Shown here piece after piece: positions 1 to 9,370 of a DNA stretch of 64,000 nucleotides. This DNA is from an uncultured Kiloniellaceae bacterium (GTDB lineage Bacteria; Pseudomonadota; Alphaproteobacteria; Kiloniellales; Kiloniellaceae), in the NCBI GenBank assembly GCA_947493695.1, contig CANLSF010000002.1, forward strand, positions 806,001 through 870,000, read 5' to 3'. Numbering within the stretch: the first letter of the stretch is position 1; each line of letters begins with the position of its first letter. The notes below the pieces were generated by a model that was not told the origin of the DNA, did not search any database, and saw nothing but the letters and a program-made list of their open reading frames with translations. The position numbers and the translations under genes were made by a program.

Positions 1-2782
1 GGTCGCTGTCATCGAGTTGCTCACCCTCGTTGGCGACCAGAAGCTTGCTGCCGTCGGGCGTGAAGCTGATGGCATCGGGCAGATTACCGACCTCGACATT
101 GCCCAAGAAGAAGCCATCGTTGGTGAAGAAGAAGACCTGGCCGTCATTCTCAGGTGTATCGGAAGGGGCTGCCACGGCAACCACACCCTGGCTGGCAGCA
201 ACAGACGTGATATCGTCGACATCGAGTCCATCAGGCAGATCCAGTGTCAGGATTTTCTTCGGATCTGTCGAGTCTGAGATATCAAGGACATCAACGGAGT
301 CATCGCTGCCGTTGGTGACAAAGAGGCGCTGCGACGCCGGGTCATGGGCCAGGATTTCGGCACCGTCACCCTCAAATCCACCGATCTTCTCAAGTACAAT
401 TTCGTTGGTCGGTTGCGGTGCCGGCGGAATGTCGACAACGGGCTCAAGCGTCAAACGGGCGATGATCGGCTCGTGATCACTGGCGGCGCCGTTCACGACA
501 TCCGGATTGCTGCTTCCGGGATCACCGAAGTCGCTATTGACATGGACAATGTCGAACTCGGTTTTGTCATTCAGGCTCTCAGTCACCAGAAGATGGTCAA
601 GCACCTGCGAGTTCCCCTCGAAATTGAAGGTGTAACGCCCATCAAGCGGGTCGATCGTGTCAATCTGATCAAAGAGTTCCTGGGTATCGTCGTTCCCGGA
701 TTCCATAATGGCCTGAGGTTCGGCGAACTCGAAGTCGTTGTGGTCACCCAGCACGACGATCTTGGCGTCCGCGTCGTCGGCAAGCTTGCCTGATACGAAC
801 TCGTTGATCGCCAGGGACTGCGCCTTGCGCTCTTCCAGTCCCGCATCGATGAAGGGCTGAGTGTCGCCGTAAACCGGCGTCGAACCGAACTTCGAGGAAA
901 GATGGTTGTTGATGGTCGTGACTGTGTGACCGTTGAATTCCCACTGAGCCAAGAGGGGAATACGTGAACCGTTGAACGCATCCGGGTTTGACACTCCGGC
1001 TTGCGTGAGCGCTTCCAGCGTCAGCGCGGTCAGAGAGTCTTCGACCAGAGTAGCCCGCTCCGGATTGTAGAGATAGGCGTTGCGAATGTTGCCGCCGGGC
1101 TGACCGCCCTGCTCGTTCTCCGCTGTCGGCGCGACATCAAGGAATTCGTACTTCGGCCCGCCTGCGGCGACGATGGCGTCGACCAGAGTCTGCAGGGTCA
1201 CGTCGGCAGAAAAATCACCACCGGTGTTGGTACCGTTGTTGTCCTGGATTTCCTGCAGCGCAAGGATATCGGGATTCTTCAGGTTCGCGACGATCTGCTG
1301 TGCCAGGCGATCGAACTGTCCGTTCCCAACATCGTCGCTGCCGTCCGTCGCATCAGGCTCCAGATTAAGGACGTTGTAGCTGGCAATCGTCAGTTGATCA
1401 TCCGTAGCAACCAGTTCGGTCTCCTCACGCTCAAGATTACCGGGTGCAACGGTGAACTCTTCCGTCGGCTTGAGCTCGAAGTTACCGAAGCTGTAGTCGA
1501 CCACACCGGTGACATCACCCAGATCGTCACCCACATTCAGGCTTGGCGAGAAATCCGGCAGGATACCGCTGTCGAGCTGGATCTGCATCTTCTCGGGATT
1601 GTTGTCCCCTTCGGTCAACTGGATGCCGCCGCGATCATTGATGCCGGTCGCATTGTCGCCCTGATTAGCCACAGCCCAGGCTTCGCCAAAGCGGTTCGTT
1701 GCCGAGGTTGCCTGCGCATCCGGGATCGTGACGCGCATGCCTTCCAGGCTTTCGTAGAAATCGATGCCGTCGGTTTCCGGGTCGAAGGAACCGAAGGCAT
1801 CATCCTCGACCACTTCGGTTGGCGGCAGCCGGCCGCCTTCGCCGAGGACGACCGCGTCCGGCAGATCTAAATTGTCGACTTCAACGGAGACCTCGGCGGC
1901 AACGATCTGGGTCACGGTCAGATCGTTCGGGCGATTGTTGCCCTGGAACTCGATCACGGAGCCGGTGACCAGAACACCGTCACCAATGGAAACCTCCGAA
2001 GGATTCCCGGCGACAAAGATCGCGTCGGAGGTCGCGATGTCGCCATCGCCGATGAGGTCCTGAATATAGAAACCACTGCTGTCGATGGCGGTGACCACAC
2101 CGGATGTCTTGACAACTTCACCTTCGACCGAAGAACGGTGGCCGGCCCCCTGAATTTCGAACACCGACATAAATGGCGCGTCAATTTCACCCTGGTCAAG
2201 TTCCGTGGTGTTCTCGACACCCGGCGTATTGACCGCCTCGCCGTCGACAAGCGAGCCCGGGAAACCGTCGATTCCGGCAAGGTCGAAATCGTTACGGACC
2301 CAGTCTGCTGCGGTGTCAGTATCCGTTCCGTCGGGAATGCGTGACGCCCCTCCCGGTGTGAACTGACCGCCGTCAAAAGCCGCCGTCAGCACGGTGTCAG
2401 CAAAGGTCAGATCGCCTGCGCCACCATCGTTGACTGCGACCGAATCGATAATGCCGCTCCAAGGGGCGTTATCAATGACACCGTCGCCCGCTGCGTCAAT
2501 ATCATCGCCGACCGCACCGGTAAAACCCTCGACCAGAAGAAGAGTAGAGGTTCCATTCTGGAACAGGGCATTCACAAATCCTGTTGTGACAAAGCCATCA
2601 TCGTTGGTTGTTCCAAGCTGCGTCGCACTTACGATGGCACCCGTTGTAGAATTAGAGTCACCCTCGATCTGCAGGATCCAAAAATTCGAAAGATCGGCGA
2701 GTGGATCGCCCAGGATTTCCACAAACTCGTTCGTATCACTACCTGTATGATTGAAAACAAATTCATTGATGACCGGCTGCAT
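1..2782 (-). CDS. Large extracellular nuclease (LTD, OB-fold, EEP nuclease, choice-of-anchor I), 3' end outside window
   Basis: This frame stays open from an ATG at 2782 to the window edge, giving about 927 residues; the C-terminus is missing. A Shine-Dalgarno-like AAGGGG precedes the ATG. Order of domains: lamin-tail domain (about 1-190, ending in TPGVEN), OB-fold nucleic-acid-binding segment (about 205-430), endonuclease/exonuclease/phosphatase domain (about 465-775) with ASYNVLNL, LQEIQDN, GDHNDF and SDHEPI catalytic blocks, then the start of a choice-of-anchor I beta-propeller (from about 790, EKIGGFEGDGAEIL). This is the ExeM/NucH type of secreted DNase, which typically degrades extracellular DNA. 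The N-terminus (MQPVINEFVF) has no Sec signal, so export by a type I system using C-terminal signals beyond the window is likely. That part is inference. Family assignment is firm; substrate is not known. Confidence 0.88.
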   Translation of the reverse strand, partial: MQPVINEFVFNHTGSDTNEFVEILGDPLADLSNFWILQIEGDSNSTTGAIVSATQLGTTNDDGFVTTGFVNALFQNGTSTLLLVEGFTGAVGDDIDAAGDGVIDNAPWSGIIDSVAVNDGGAGDLTFADTVLTAAFDGGQFTPGGASRIPDGTDTDTAADWVRNDFDLAGIDGFPGSLVDGEAVNTPGVENTTELDQGEIDAPFMSVFEIQGAGHRSSVEGEVVKTSGVVTAIDSSGFYIQDLIGDGDIATSDAIFVAGNPSEVSIGDGVLVTGSVIEFQGNNRPNDLTVTQIVAAEVSVEVDNLDLPDAVVLGEGGRLPPTEVVEDDAFGSFDPETDGIDFYESLEGMRVTIPDAQATSATNRFGEAWAVANQGDNATGINDRGGIQLTEGDNNPEKMQIQLDSGILPDFSPSLNVGDDLGDVTGVVDYSFGNFELKPTEEFTVAPGNLEREETELVATDDQLTIASYNVLNLEPDATDGSDDVGNGQFDRLAQQIVANLKNPDILALQEIQDNNGTNTGGDFSADVTLQTLVDAIVAAGGPKYEFLDVAPTAENEQGGQPGGNIRNAYLYNPERATLVEDSLTALTLEALTQAGVSNPDAFNGSRIPLLAQWEFNGHTVTTINNHLSSKFGSTPVYGDTQPFIDAGLEERKAQSLAINEFVSGKLADDADAKIVVLGDHNDFEFAEPQAIMESGNDDTQELFDQIDTIDPLDGRYTFNFEGNSQVLDHLLVTESLNDKTEFDIVHVNSDFGDPGSSNPDVVNGAASDHEPIIARLTLEPVVDIPPAPQPTNEIVLEKIGGFEGDGAEILAHDPASQRLFVTNGSDDSVDVLDISDSTDPKKILTLDLPDGLDVDDITSVAASQGVVAVAAPSDTPENDGQVFFFTNDGFFLGNVEVGNLPDAISFTPDGSKLLVANEGEQLDDSD

Positions 2783-3545
2783 ATTCGAGTCCCCTTAGAG
2801 ATTAATCGTCGCGAAGTACGCACTGCGCACTTCGTCGCAAACGCCGCTTGCTCCGCCGCAAACAGGGTTAATGAGTCCTTAGCGGAGACATCTCTAGAGC
2901 AGCCATGTGACAGAGAGTTTTCGGAAAAATTTTGGTTATGTGACGCAATCGACACCAGAATCCGGGTCACACAGGCTTGACCTTTTGGCGACCTTCGAGA
3001 GATAGGGAGAGGCCAATAACCGGTTTCCTGGGCTGGATTTACGCTGGGTTCAATATCTTGAGTGGCGCTAGCGACGTTTGCACTCGCCACTGAGTGACGT
3101 CACCGACGCAATTTGCATTATCAACGACCGACAGATTAAACAAACCCGGAGAGCAACGCTCTCTCCACTCAGTTCGCTACAGCACTTCGCAGCCAACCTC
3201 TTTATTGCAAATGGATTGCTGCCGAAGAAAAGCGCCGATCCGCATGGGTCACGCGGCACTCAAGGCGAATTGCAGTCTCTATACGGACCTTTTGCGCTGC
3301 GCGAAAAATGACAACGAAAAGATCACCGCCAGCGAACCCAACATCCTGGCTTAGACCAACTTCGACAAATTCTTTCAACGCAAGAACATCGGTAGAACAT
3401 CTTACCGATGTTCTAAGCTTTTTTCAGGAGTATTCTGGAAATCACAGGATCCCGCGGTTTCCCGCGCTGCTCTTACAGGATGCGAAACAGGCGAACTTCA
3501 GGTTCGCTCGGCTTGCTAACGCATCAATTTTTATTGAAAGAAGGG
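2783..3545. other. Non-coding stretch between nuclease gene and tRNA-Met
   Basis: I see no convincing gene in this stretch on either strand. It must hold the promoter of the minus-strand nuclease gene near its left end. The only clear structure is the perfect 12-bp inverted repeat at 3383-3414, listed separately. Confidence 0.6.
3383..3424 (+). terminator. Perfect 12-bp hairpin with T-tract (terminator-like)
   Basis: AGAACATCGGTA pairs perfectly with TACCGATGTTCT across an 8-nt loop and is followed on the plus strand by AAGCTTTTTT. The shape is that of an intrinsic terminator reading rightward, but no plus-strand gene lies before it. It may instead end minus-strand tRNA transcription as a hairpin without a U-run, or be a protein-binding palindrome. 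Role uncertain. Confidence 0.4.
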
Positions 3546-3622
3546 TGGTAGCGGAGGAGGGACTTGAACCCCCGACACGCGGATTATGATTCCGCTGCTC
3601 TAACCAGCTGAGCTACTCCGCC
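3546..3622 (-). tRNA. tRNA-Met (CAT), elongator type
   Basis: The minus strand gives a 77-nt cloverleaf starting GGCGGAG and ending CTCCGCTACCA, with CCA encoded. The D-arm is AGCTCAGCTGGTTAGAGC. The anticodon stem is GCGGA/TCCGC around the loop ATCATAA, so the anticodon is CAT. The T-arm loop is TTCAAGT. Position 1:72 is a G-U pair. The body resembles elongator tRNA-Met rather than initiator tRNA (no GGG/CCC anticodon stem) or tRNA-Ile2. Confidence 0.95.
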
Positions 3623-3653
3623 ACAGGCATTGAAGAATGCTGTTCGAGGCAGG

Positions 3654-3683
3654 CGTATAGGTGGTCAGACGCCCTTCTGTCAA
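3654..3683 (-). promoter_or_regulatory. Sigma70-type promoter of tRNA-Met
   Basis: On the minus strand a perfect TTGACA (3683-3678) is followed 18 bp later by TATACG (3659-3654). The tRNA 5' end lies about 31 nt beyond the -10 box. No other gene lies downstream, so this is most likely the tRNA promoter. Confidence 0.7.
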
Positions 3684-3984
3684 GGGTCTTTGGACAGATT
3701 TGTGGCCAATCCGATGAGCCGCCTGAGCATCCCCGGTTTTGGCAGGGTCGCAACTGAAGATCTGCTGGTCCTGCGATTCCGCCTGAATCCCGCGAGATGA
3801 CGCGCAACCCCGGCTTTTGCCAAAATCGCGACAGGGTGCCAATCGGAACCTCCCAGGCCAAGTGGCATCACTTTTTATTGCCTGCGCTTCGCCCGGGTTT
3901 TCGGCAAGCAGCACATCTGGGCCATTGGTTTATCAGGGATCGCGTGCTAGCAATCGGGCGTCTCTAAGAACAGGAAACCCTACC

Positions 3985-4191
3985 ATGACCAGTAAGCCCT
4001 CAGCCGGCACGGCAAAATTCGATGATCTGGTGCGCGAGATGCAGGATTTCGGTGCAGAACACCTCATTGCAATCGGGCTGAAAGACGACGGAAACGGTGG
4101 TTACGATGTTCGGGGTTTCGGCACGGTGCAGGACAAAGACTTCACCTGCGAGGTGCTCCGGCAGATGCTCGCCAGCATGGAAAAGAGCTGA
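3985..4191 (+). CDS. Small conserved-looking hypothetical protein, 68 aa
   Basis: I do not recognise this family. The ATG at 3985 is preceded by AGGAAA at good spacing and fits better than longer in-frame starts, whose extra N-terminal residues look random. The protein (MTSKPSAGTAKFDDLVREM...) is short, acidic and soluble, with no membrane segment or signal peptide. It has a predicted helix, a glycine-rich turn (KDDGNGGYDVRGFG) and a C-terminal helix. It stands alone between tRNA-Met and the small membrane protein gene on the other strand. Codon use matches the neighbouring genes, which supports its being real. No function can be given. Confidence 0.6.
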   Translation: MTSKPSAGTAKFDDLVREMQDFGAEHLIAIGLKDDGNGGYDVRGFGTVQDKDFTCEVLRQMLASMEKS

Positions 4192-4356
4192 AGCCAGACA
4201 GCAAAAACCCTATCTGCCCCATTTGGGGAAACGGGTTACGGCCATGAGTGCTTAACGCAGTTTTTACACGATCTGCTCGGTCAAAGACCGATCCACCTCA
4301 ACACTCGCAAAACAACTTGCGGATGGTGCTCTAAAGCTGAGCGCCGTTCGCTGTCG

Positions 4357-4506
4357 TTAACCTATATTGGCTACTGCCATCACGAAGGCCAGCCAGATCA
4401 CCACACTTATAAGCAGGATAAATGCCGTCGAGCGTAGCGCCGGCCACTTGCCGTTTTCGCGCGATCCCGCAAAGCTGCGGAGATCTTGATGGTCCATTTT
4501 ATCCAT
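4357..4506 (-). CDS. Single-pass small membrane protein, 49 aa
   Basis: The minus strand encodes MDKMDHQDLRSF..., with a basic stretch (SRENGKWPALRS) followed by one strong transmembrane helix (FILLISVVIWLAFVMAVA) near the C-terminus. A GAGGAATAGAGG purine-rich stretch lies just before the ATG at 4506; a second ATG at 4497 is possible. The layout (cytosolic N-terminus, single C-terminal helix) resembles small accessory subunits of respiratory or transport complexes, but I see no family motif. It would easily be missed by annotation pipelines because of its size. Confidence 0.5.
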   Translation of the reverse strand: MDKMDHQDLRSFAGSRENGKWPALRSTAFILLISVVIWLAFVMAVANIG

Positions 4507-5145
4507 CCTCTATTCCCTCAACAGGATTCGCTGAATGACTTTCGTTGCGAATCTCTTATTAAGATGAGCGTAACACGACTTTAACCAAACTTTAAATATC
4601 TCGTTTGAAAAAAAATCAACCGCCCGAAAGTCCGAAAAATTCGGCGAATCAAAGCATTTAGACTTTAGGTGTGCGTTTCAAAGACGCTATTTATGCTGGA
4701 ATTACAAAATGATACTCGCCCATTGCGTCGCAACATAGAACGATACGAAAGAAAGCAATGCATTCGCGCGCCACTCTATTTTTTCCAACCCATGAGACCA
4801 CAGACCGAAACGATGAATCCTGAGCATCGCTGTGATCAGGCCACTCCGAATCCAGGCGCGCGCAGGTTGTTTGTTTTTGCCGTATCGGCCCGAATGCTAG
4901 CCAAGGCTGCATCACGCTAACCAAGTGTTGTATTTTTATATTTTTCGCACAACTTTAAGCTGAATCACAAGAAACCCGGATTCGGACCGATTCTCTTTTA
5001 ACGAGGTACAGTGCACCTGCCCCAAGACGCTGTCGCAAGCCGAGCATGCCTGACCAGGAATAGCTTTTAGATGTGATTTCCAGCGAGAAGGCTGCACAAT
5101 ACTCTAAGAATCCCACAAAGATGGTTTGATGTGAAAAAAGGCGAG
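4507..5145. other. AT-richer non-coding stretch
   Basis: The stretch is visibly AT-richer than the flanking genes (for example 4560-4620) and holds no frame with convincing composition. It should contain the divergent promoters of the 49-residue membrane protein gene and the DUF3422 gene. Confidence 0.5.
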
Positions 5146-6591
5146 ATGCAGAAACAAGAGCATGAAGCAGGAGGCAATTGCATGCCGGACAGGCAGGAAG
5201 AGCCTGAGAGCGGGGGAGATGGAGTAACAGCGTCATCCCAGCACACCGCGGCCGACGGCATTCATCCCTTGCGGCACGAAGTCATGGCGGAAACCAACGC
5301 CCGGCCGGCCCTTCCGGCTGCGCCCCCCTGCCTTTGCGAACACCTGGTCTTCCTTTCCGGCGAGCTCGACGCACAAAAAGACTGGGAGAATGTCCGCAGC
5401 GTTGCACAACAGCTCGGTAAAACGCTGGGCAACGACGCCGAGCAGCAGTTGGTCCTCGAGGACGACGATGTCATCTTCAAGTGGGAGCGCCATACGGAGT
5501 TCTGTTCCTACACGGTCCTGCACAAGAACCCGCCAGAGGATCTGGAGAGGATATTCAGAACTGATATCCCATCGGATGGAGAAAACATCACCGCGCAAAA
5601 ACAAGACATGCAAGCGACCACCAGGTTAACCGACGCTCTATCAATTAGAGCCAAGGGAGAGCCAGTCGTGGCTCTTCGCTTATACATCGACACGCCTCAG
5701 GCCCCTCGCTGGTCGGACAGCGGTGAACGGGAACTGCTGTCTGGCAATCGGATCATTGCCGTCACGGCGAACGGCGGGAAAACGAAGATCATGACCGATT
5801 TCAATTTTCACTCGGACGGGTTTTCGCACTTTCTTGTTTCGGATAACTCCGACAACCCAAATCGCCTGGGACGACTGGCTCAGCGCCTGATCGACATCGA
5901 AACCTACCGTACGCTGGCGCTGATCACCTGGCCCCTGGCAAAATCGGCGGGCCGGGATATCGGTCAGATCGACAGTGAACTGCGCAAACTCATTCAGGAG
6001 ATCGGCGGTGCCGGCCCGCAGGACCAGGCGCGGCTCCTGTCCGAACTGACCGCACTTGCTGCCCGCGCCGAAACAGTCGGAGCAGAAACCAACTTTCGCT
6101 TTAGCGCTGCCAAAGCCTACTACTCCATCGTCACATCGCGGCTGGGGGAACTGCGCGAGGAAAGGATTGAAGGCAATCAGCGCCTCTCAAGTTTTATCGA
6201 GCGGCGGCTTGGGCCGGCAATCCGCAGCTTTCAGGCCATTCTCGACCGGCAGAACTCAACGTCGGAACGAATCGCCCGCGCGTCCTCGCTGTTGCGGACG
6301 AAGGTCGACGTCGAACTGGAGCGTCAGAACCAGGACCTTCTGGCCTCAATGGATCGAAGATCGCAACTGCAACTGAGACTACAGCAAACCGTCGAAGGCC
6401 TATCGGTCGCGGCAATCAGCTACTACTGCATCGGCATTCTCTCCTGGCTGCTGAAAGGCATTCCCAAAACCTTCCTGCCGGTCGACCCTGCAGTGATCAC
6501 AACTGTCGCCGCTCCCCTGATCATTCTCTCCATCTGGCTCATGGTCCGGCGCATCCGAAAATCCGCCCACGATGGTGAGAAACATTCCTGA
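5146..6591 (+). CDS. DUF3422 family membrane-anchored protein
   Basis: The 481-residue product matches the DUF3422 (PF11902) family, common in alpha- and betaproteobacteria and of unknown function. The family hallmarks visible are HPLRHEVMAETNARP near residue 45, the FKWERHTEFCSYT block near residue 110, a long helical or coiled middle, and two C-terminal hydrophobic segments (about 415-435 and 445-470) ending in a basic tail (VRRIRKSAHDGEKHS). The ATG at 5146 follows AAAAAAGGCGAG; a GTG at 5131 and an ATG at 5182 are alternatives. The protein probably sits in the inner membrane with most of its mass in the cytosol. It is monocistronic here. Confidence 0.85.
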   Translation: MQKQEHEAGGNCMPDRQEEPESGGDGVTASSQHTAADGIHPLRHEVMAETNARPALPAAPPCLCEHLVFLSGELDAQKDWENVRSVAQQLGKTLGNDAEQQLVLEDDDVIFKWERHTEFCSYTVLHKNPPEDLERIFRTDIPSDGENITAQKQDMQATTRLTDALSIRAKGEPVVALRLYIDTPQAPRWSDSGERELLSGNRIIAVTANGGKTKIMTDFNFHSDGFSHFLVSDNSDNPNRLGRLAQRLIDIETYRTLALITWPLAKSAGRDIGQIDSELRKLIQEIGGAGPQDQARLLSELTALAARAETVGAETNFRFSAAKAYYSIVTSRLGELREERIEGNQRLSSFIERRLGPAIRSFQAILDRQNSTSERIARASSLLRTKVDVELERQNQDLLASMDRRSQLQLRLQQTVEGLSVAAISYYCIGILSWLLKGIPKTFLPVDPAVITTVAAPLIILSIWLMVRRIRKSAHDGEKHS

Positions 6592-6700
6592 CCACCGCGG
6601 GGCCGAACCTGTGGACAAGGCTCACTTCAGCTCAACCAAGTTCCGCGAGGGTTCGTACGGTGGTGCAAAACGGACACGGCTTGATCGTCGAGGCAACATT

Positions 6701-6714
6701 TGTTACCGATAACA
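6701..6714. promoter_or_regulatory. GntR/LacI-type operator upstream of the regulator gene
   Basis: TGTTACCGATAACA is a near-perfect palindrome matching the ATGTTA-N4-TAACAT pattern known for E. coli GntR-type LacI-family repressors. It lies about 87 bp before the regulator start and has the same half-sites as the sites at 11450 and 11563. It suggests autoregulation. Confidence 0.7.
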
Positions 6715-6800
6715 TGAAGGCATTTTGGATCGATTTGCGTTGACGCAAGAGCAACGATCAATTTAAGGCAACGAAAGCCGACACAGAAACGGAACGTGCG

Positions 6801-7868
6801 ATGGCCGATGACGTGACAGAGCAGGACAGCAGCTCCCGACCACAGCGCTCGATCATGTCGCGCCCAACTATGGCGGACGTTGCCCGTCTCTCCGGCGTCT
6901 CCGCAATGACCGTGTCGCGTGCCCTGAAAGACGGTGCTTCCGTGTCAGCTAAAACCCGCGAACGCATACTCGACGTTATCGAGGAGATTGGCTACGTTCC
7001 GGATTTAACCGCTGGCGGCCTCTCTTCCAAACGATCAGGTTTCGTCACCTCCCTGATTCCGACCATCAACAACTCGAACTTTTCAGACACCGCCTGCGGC
7101 CTGACCGATGCGTTTTCCAAACACGGTCTTCAGTTGCTGCTGGGTTACACCGACTATTCTGCCGCCCGTGAGGAAGAACTGGTGGCCGCCATGCTACGCC
7201 GGCGTCCCGAGGGCATGATCCTGACCGGCGGCTTTCATACGCCACGGGCTCGGCATCTGCTCGACTCCGCAGCGATCCCGATCATTGAAACCTGGGACCT
7301 GCCAGACAACCCGATTGATCAGGTGGTCGGCTTCTCGAACGCCGAAGCAACCGGCGCCATGGTGCACGATCTCTACAAGCGCGGTTATCGCAATATCGGC
7401 TTTATCGGGGGTTCCAGCAATCGCGACACCCGTGGCGCCGACCGGCGCGCGGGCTACGAAATCGCCATGGCTGAGCTAAACCTGGGCGAAGGCCACGTCA
7501 TTACCTTCGGCACACCACCAATCTCCATGGAGCAAGGCGGGCAGGCAATCGTACAGATGATCGGACAATGGCCGGAGGTCGACGCGGTAATCTGCGTGTC
7601 CGACCTCTCGGCTTTCGGTGTCATAATGGAGTGCCACAGGCGCGGCTGGGATGTCCCGGGCCGGATCGCTGTCGCAGGCTTTGGCGATTTCGAGGTCTCG
7701 CGTTGCTGCTGGCCATCCATCACAACCGTCAGCGTCAACAGCTATGACATTGGTAAACAAGCCGGTGAGCTTCTCCTCGCAACGCTCGACAGTCTCCGCT
7801 CCGGCGCAGAGGTCAAACCCGCCACACAAAAAGTCGGCTTTAAGGTCGTCTCCAGAGAAAGCACCTAA
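6801..7868 (+). CDS. LacI-family transcriptional regulator of sugar-acid use (GntR-like)
   Basis: The 355-residue protein has an N-terminal LacI helix-turn-helix at about residues 23-48 (TMADVARLSGVSAMTVSRAL), a hinge helix (about 68-77), and a periplasmic-binding-protein-like effector domain to the end. Helix 2 resembles that of GntR, which recognises TGTTA half-sites, and three such sites occur at the promoters of this gene and of the divergent dehydrogenase and transporter operons. It likely represses them in the absence of gluconate or a related acid; the effector is inferred. It leads a probable three-gene operon, with 33 bp to the lactonase gene. There is about a 20-residue extension before the helix-turn-helix; a later ATG at 6855 (MSRPTMADV) is a possible start. 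Confidence 0.88.
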   Translation: MADDVTEQDSSSRPQRSIMSRPTMADVARLSGVSAMTVSRALKDGASVSAKTRERILDVIEEIGYVPDLTAGGLSSKRSGFVTSLIPTINNSNFSDTACGLTDAFSKHGLQLLLGYTDYSAAREEELVAAMLRRRPEGMILTGGFHTPRARHLLDSAAIPIIETWDLPDNPIDQVVGFSNAEATGAMVHDLYKRGYRNIGFIGGSSNRDTRGADRRAGYEIAMAELNLGEGHVITFGTPPISMEQGGQAIVQMIGQWPEVDAVICVSDLSAFGVIMECHRRGWDVPGRIAVAGFGDFEVSRCCWPSITTVSVNSYDIGKQAGELLLATLDSLRSGAEVKPATQKVGFKVVSREST

Positions 7869-7901
7869 CTGCCGCACGCCGGTGACCTAGAAAGGAAAAA
7901 C

Positions 7902-8813
7902 ATGTCCTGGGAGAATATTGAGATCCTCGATCCAGGGATGACGGATCTGTTGCTGCCGGACTCGCGCCTGGAACGGCACTGCACCGGCGCGATCTGGAGC
8001 GAAGGGCCGGTCTACTTCTCTGAAGGCGACTATATTCTCTGGAGCGACATCCCCAACAACCGCATGCTCAAGTGGTCTCAGATGGAGGGCATGAGCGTCT
8101 TCCGCGAACCTTCGAACTTCACCAACGGCCACACCCGTGACCGCGAGGGGCGGCTGATCAGCTGCGAGCATGGCGGAAGGAGGATCAGCCGCACAGAAAC
8201 TGACGGCAGCGTGGTCTGCGTCGTCGACAGCTACCAGGGCAAGAAACTCAACTCACCCAACGATGTCGTCGTCAAGTCGGACGGGACAATCTGGTTCACG
8301 GACCCGCCTTACGGCATTATGAGCAACGATGAGGGATATCAGGCGGAGAGTGAAATCGGTGCAAACTACGTCTACCGCTTCGATCCTGCCCTCGAGGAGT
8401 TGAGTGTCGTCGCCGATGACTTCGACAAACCCAACGGCCTCGCCTTCTCGCCTGACGAAAGCCTGCTCTACATTTCCGATACCGGAGCTTCGCACGATCC
8501 GGCCGGCGCCCATCACATCAGGGTCTTCGACGTGCTCGAGGGCAAATCCCTCGCCAACGGACGGGTCTTCGCAGTGGTCGATCCGGGACTGGCCGACGGC
8601 TTTCGCCTCGATGTGCATGGCAACCTCTACACCAGCTCGGAAGATTCCATTCAGGTCTACGCGGCATCGGGCCAGCGTATCGGCAAGATTCTGGTGCCGG
8701 AAAAAATTGCCAACTGCACCTTCGGAGGGCCGGAGAAGAATCGGCTCTTCATCGTGGCCTCCTCTTCGCTTTACTCGATCCTGCTAAACACCCGTGGAGT
8801 TCAACAGCCATGA
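7902..8813 (+). CDS. SMP-30/gluconolactonase family lactonase
   Basis: The 303-residue protein is an SGL-type beta-propeller. Likely metal and catalytic residues can be placed: Glu34 (IWSEGPVYF), Asn120 (LNSPNDVV), Asn178 (KPNGLAFSPD) and Asp232 (LADGFRLD), the usual Glu-Asn-Asn-Asp set. Such enzymes hydrolyse sugar lactones such as gluconolactone in the cytosol or periplasm; no signal peptide is seen, so cytosolic. AGAAAGGAAAAAC precedes the ATG. The gene follows the LacI regulator and overlaps the next start by ATGA, so the three are co-transcribed. Feeding gluconate to the kinase encoded at 12458 would fit the context. Confidence 0.86.
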   Translation: MSWENIEILDPGMTDLLLPDSRLERHCTGAIWSEGPVYFSEGDYILWSDIPNNRMLKWSQMEGMSVFREPSNFTNGHTRDREGRLISCEHGGRRISRTETDGSVVCVVDSYQGKKLNSPNDVVVKSDGTIWFTDPPYGIMSNDEGYQAESEIGANYVYRFDPALEELSVVADDFDKPNGLAFSPDESLLYISDTGASHDPAGAHHIRVFDVLEGKSLANGRVFAVVDPGLADGFRLDVHGNLYTSSEDSIQVYAASGQRIGKILVPEKIANCTFGGPEKNRLFIVASSSLYSILLNTRGVQQP

Positions 8814-9247
8814 GCGAAAACATCGAAGCCTTCGTCGTTTCGTCCCGGAGGCTGACCCATCGCGGCGCACTCCAGATGCTTTCTGCAGCAGTCGACCATG
8901 CGACCCAGCTCCAGGTTCCACAATGCATCGCAATTGTGGATCGCAGCGGAGAAGTGGTCGCGTCACTGCGCATGGATGGCGCAAAATTCCTCAGCCTACG
9001 CAGCGCGACCGCCAAAGCCAGAACGGCAGCCTCAACCAACGCGGAGACCGGCAAGCTCGACATGACAATCGGTCTAGCGCTGGGTCTCGCTACAGATGGC
9101 GGCATGACGCCCCTGCCCGGTGGTCTGCCAATCCGTTTCGAGGGAGAACCCATCGGTGGCATCGGTGTTGGCTCAGGCAGCGGCGATCAGGACCGGGCTG
9201 TCGCAAAAGCAGGGCTTGAAGCCGTCGGTGCGGATCTGGATTTATAA
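8810..9247 (+). CDS. GlcG/HbpS family (heme-binding-like) protein
   Basis: The 145-residue protein has the GlcG/HbpS (PF03928) layout: an N-terminal helix, then a beta-strand with CIAIVDRSGEVVASLRMDGA, a helical stretch with SLRSATAKARTAA, and a C-terminal GGLPIRFEGEPIGGIGVG block. Members bind heme or corrinoids or accompany dehydrogenase operons; the exact role is unclear. The start overlaps the lactonase stop by 4 bp, so translation is coupled. It ends the short operon headed by the LacI regulator and faces the idnD-like gene on the other strand. Confidence 0.82.
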   Translation: MSENIEAFVVSSRRLTHRGALQMLSAAVDHATQLQVPQCIAIVDRSGEVVASLRMDGAKFLSLRSATAKARTAASTNAETGKLDMTIGLALGLATDGGMTPLPGGLPIRFEGEPIGGIGVGSGSGDQDRAVAKAGLEAVGADLDL

Positions 9248-9370
9248 AATCCGGGCTTTGGTCGGGTGTCGGATCGACACCGCCCCACACTTCTGCCCGA
9301 GCCCACCTCGCATACTGTCGTGGGTGGCTGGACAGAGGGTTTGGACGAGTGTCGCCTCAATACAACTCTG

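Noticed and set aside
344-1870. Plus-strand frames of 149 and 289 residues at the left edge
   Set aside because: They lie opposite the nuclease gene, whose minus-strand frame has clear catalytic motifs throughout.
3384-3398. GAAC-N7-GAAC, resembling the alphaproteobacterial LexA box
   Set aside because: It is part of a longer perfect hairpin and no SOS-type gene starts nearby.
4669-4920. Plus-strand 83-residue frame
   Set aside because: No ribosome site, mixed composition and no recognisable feature.
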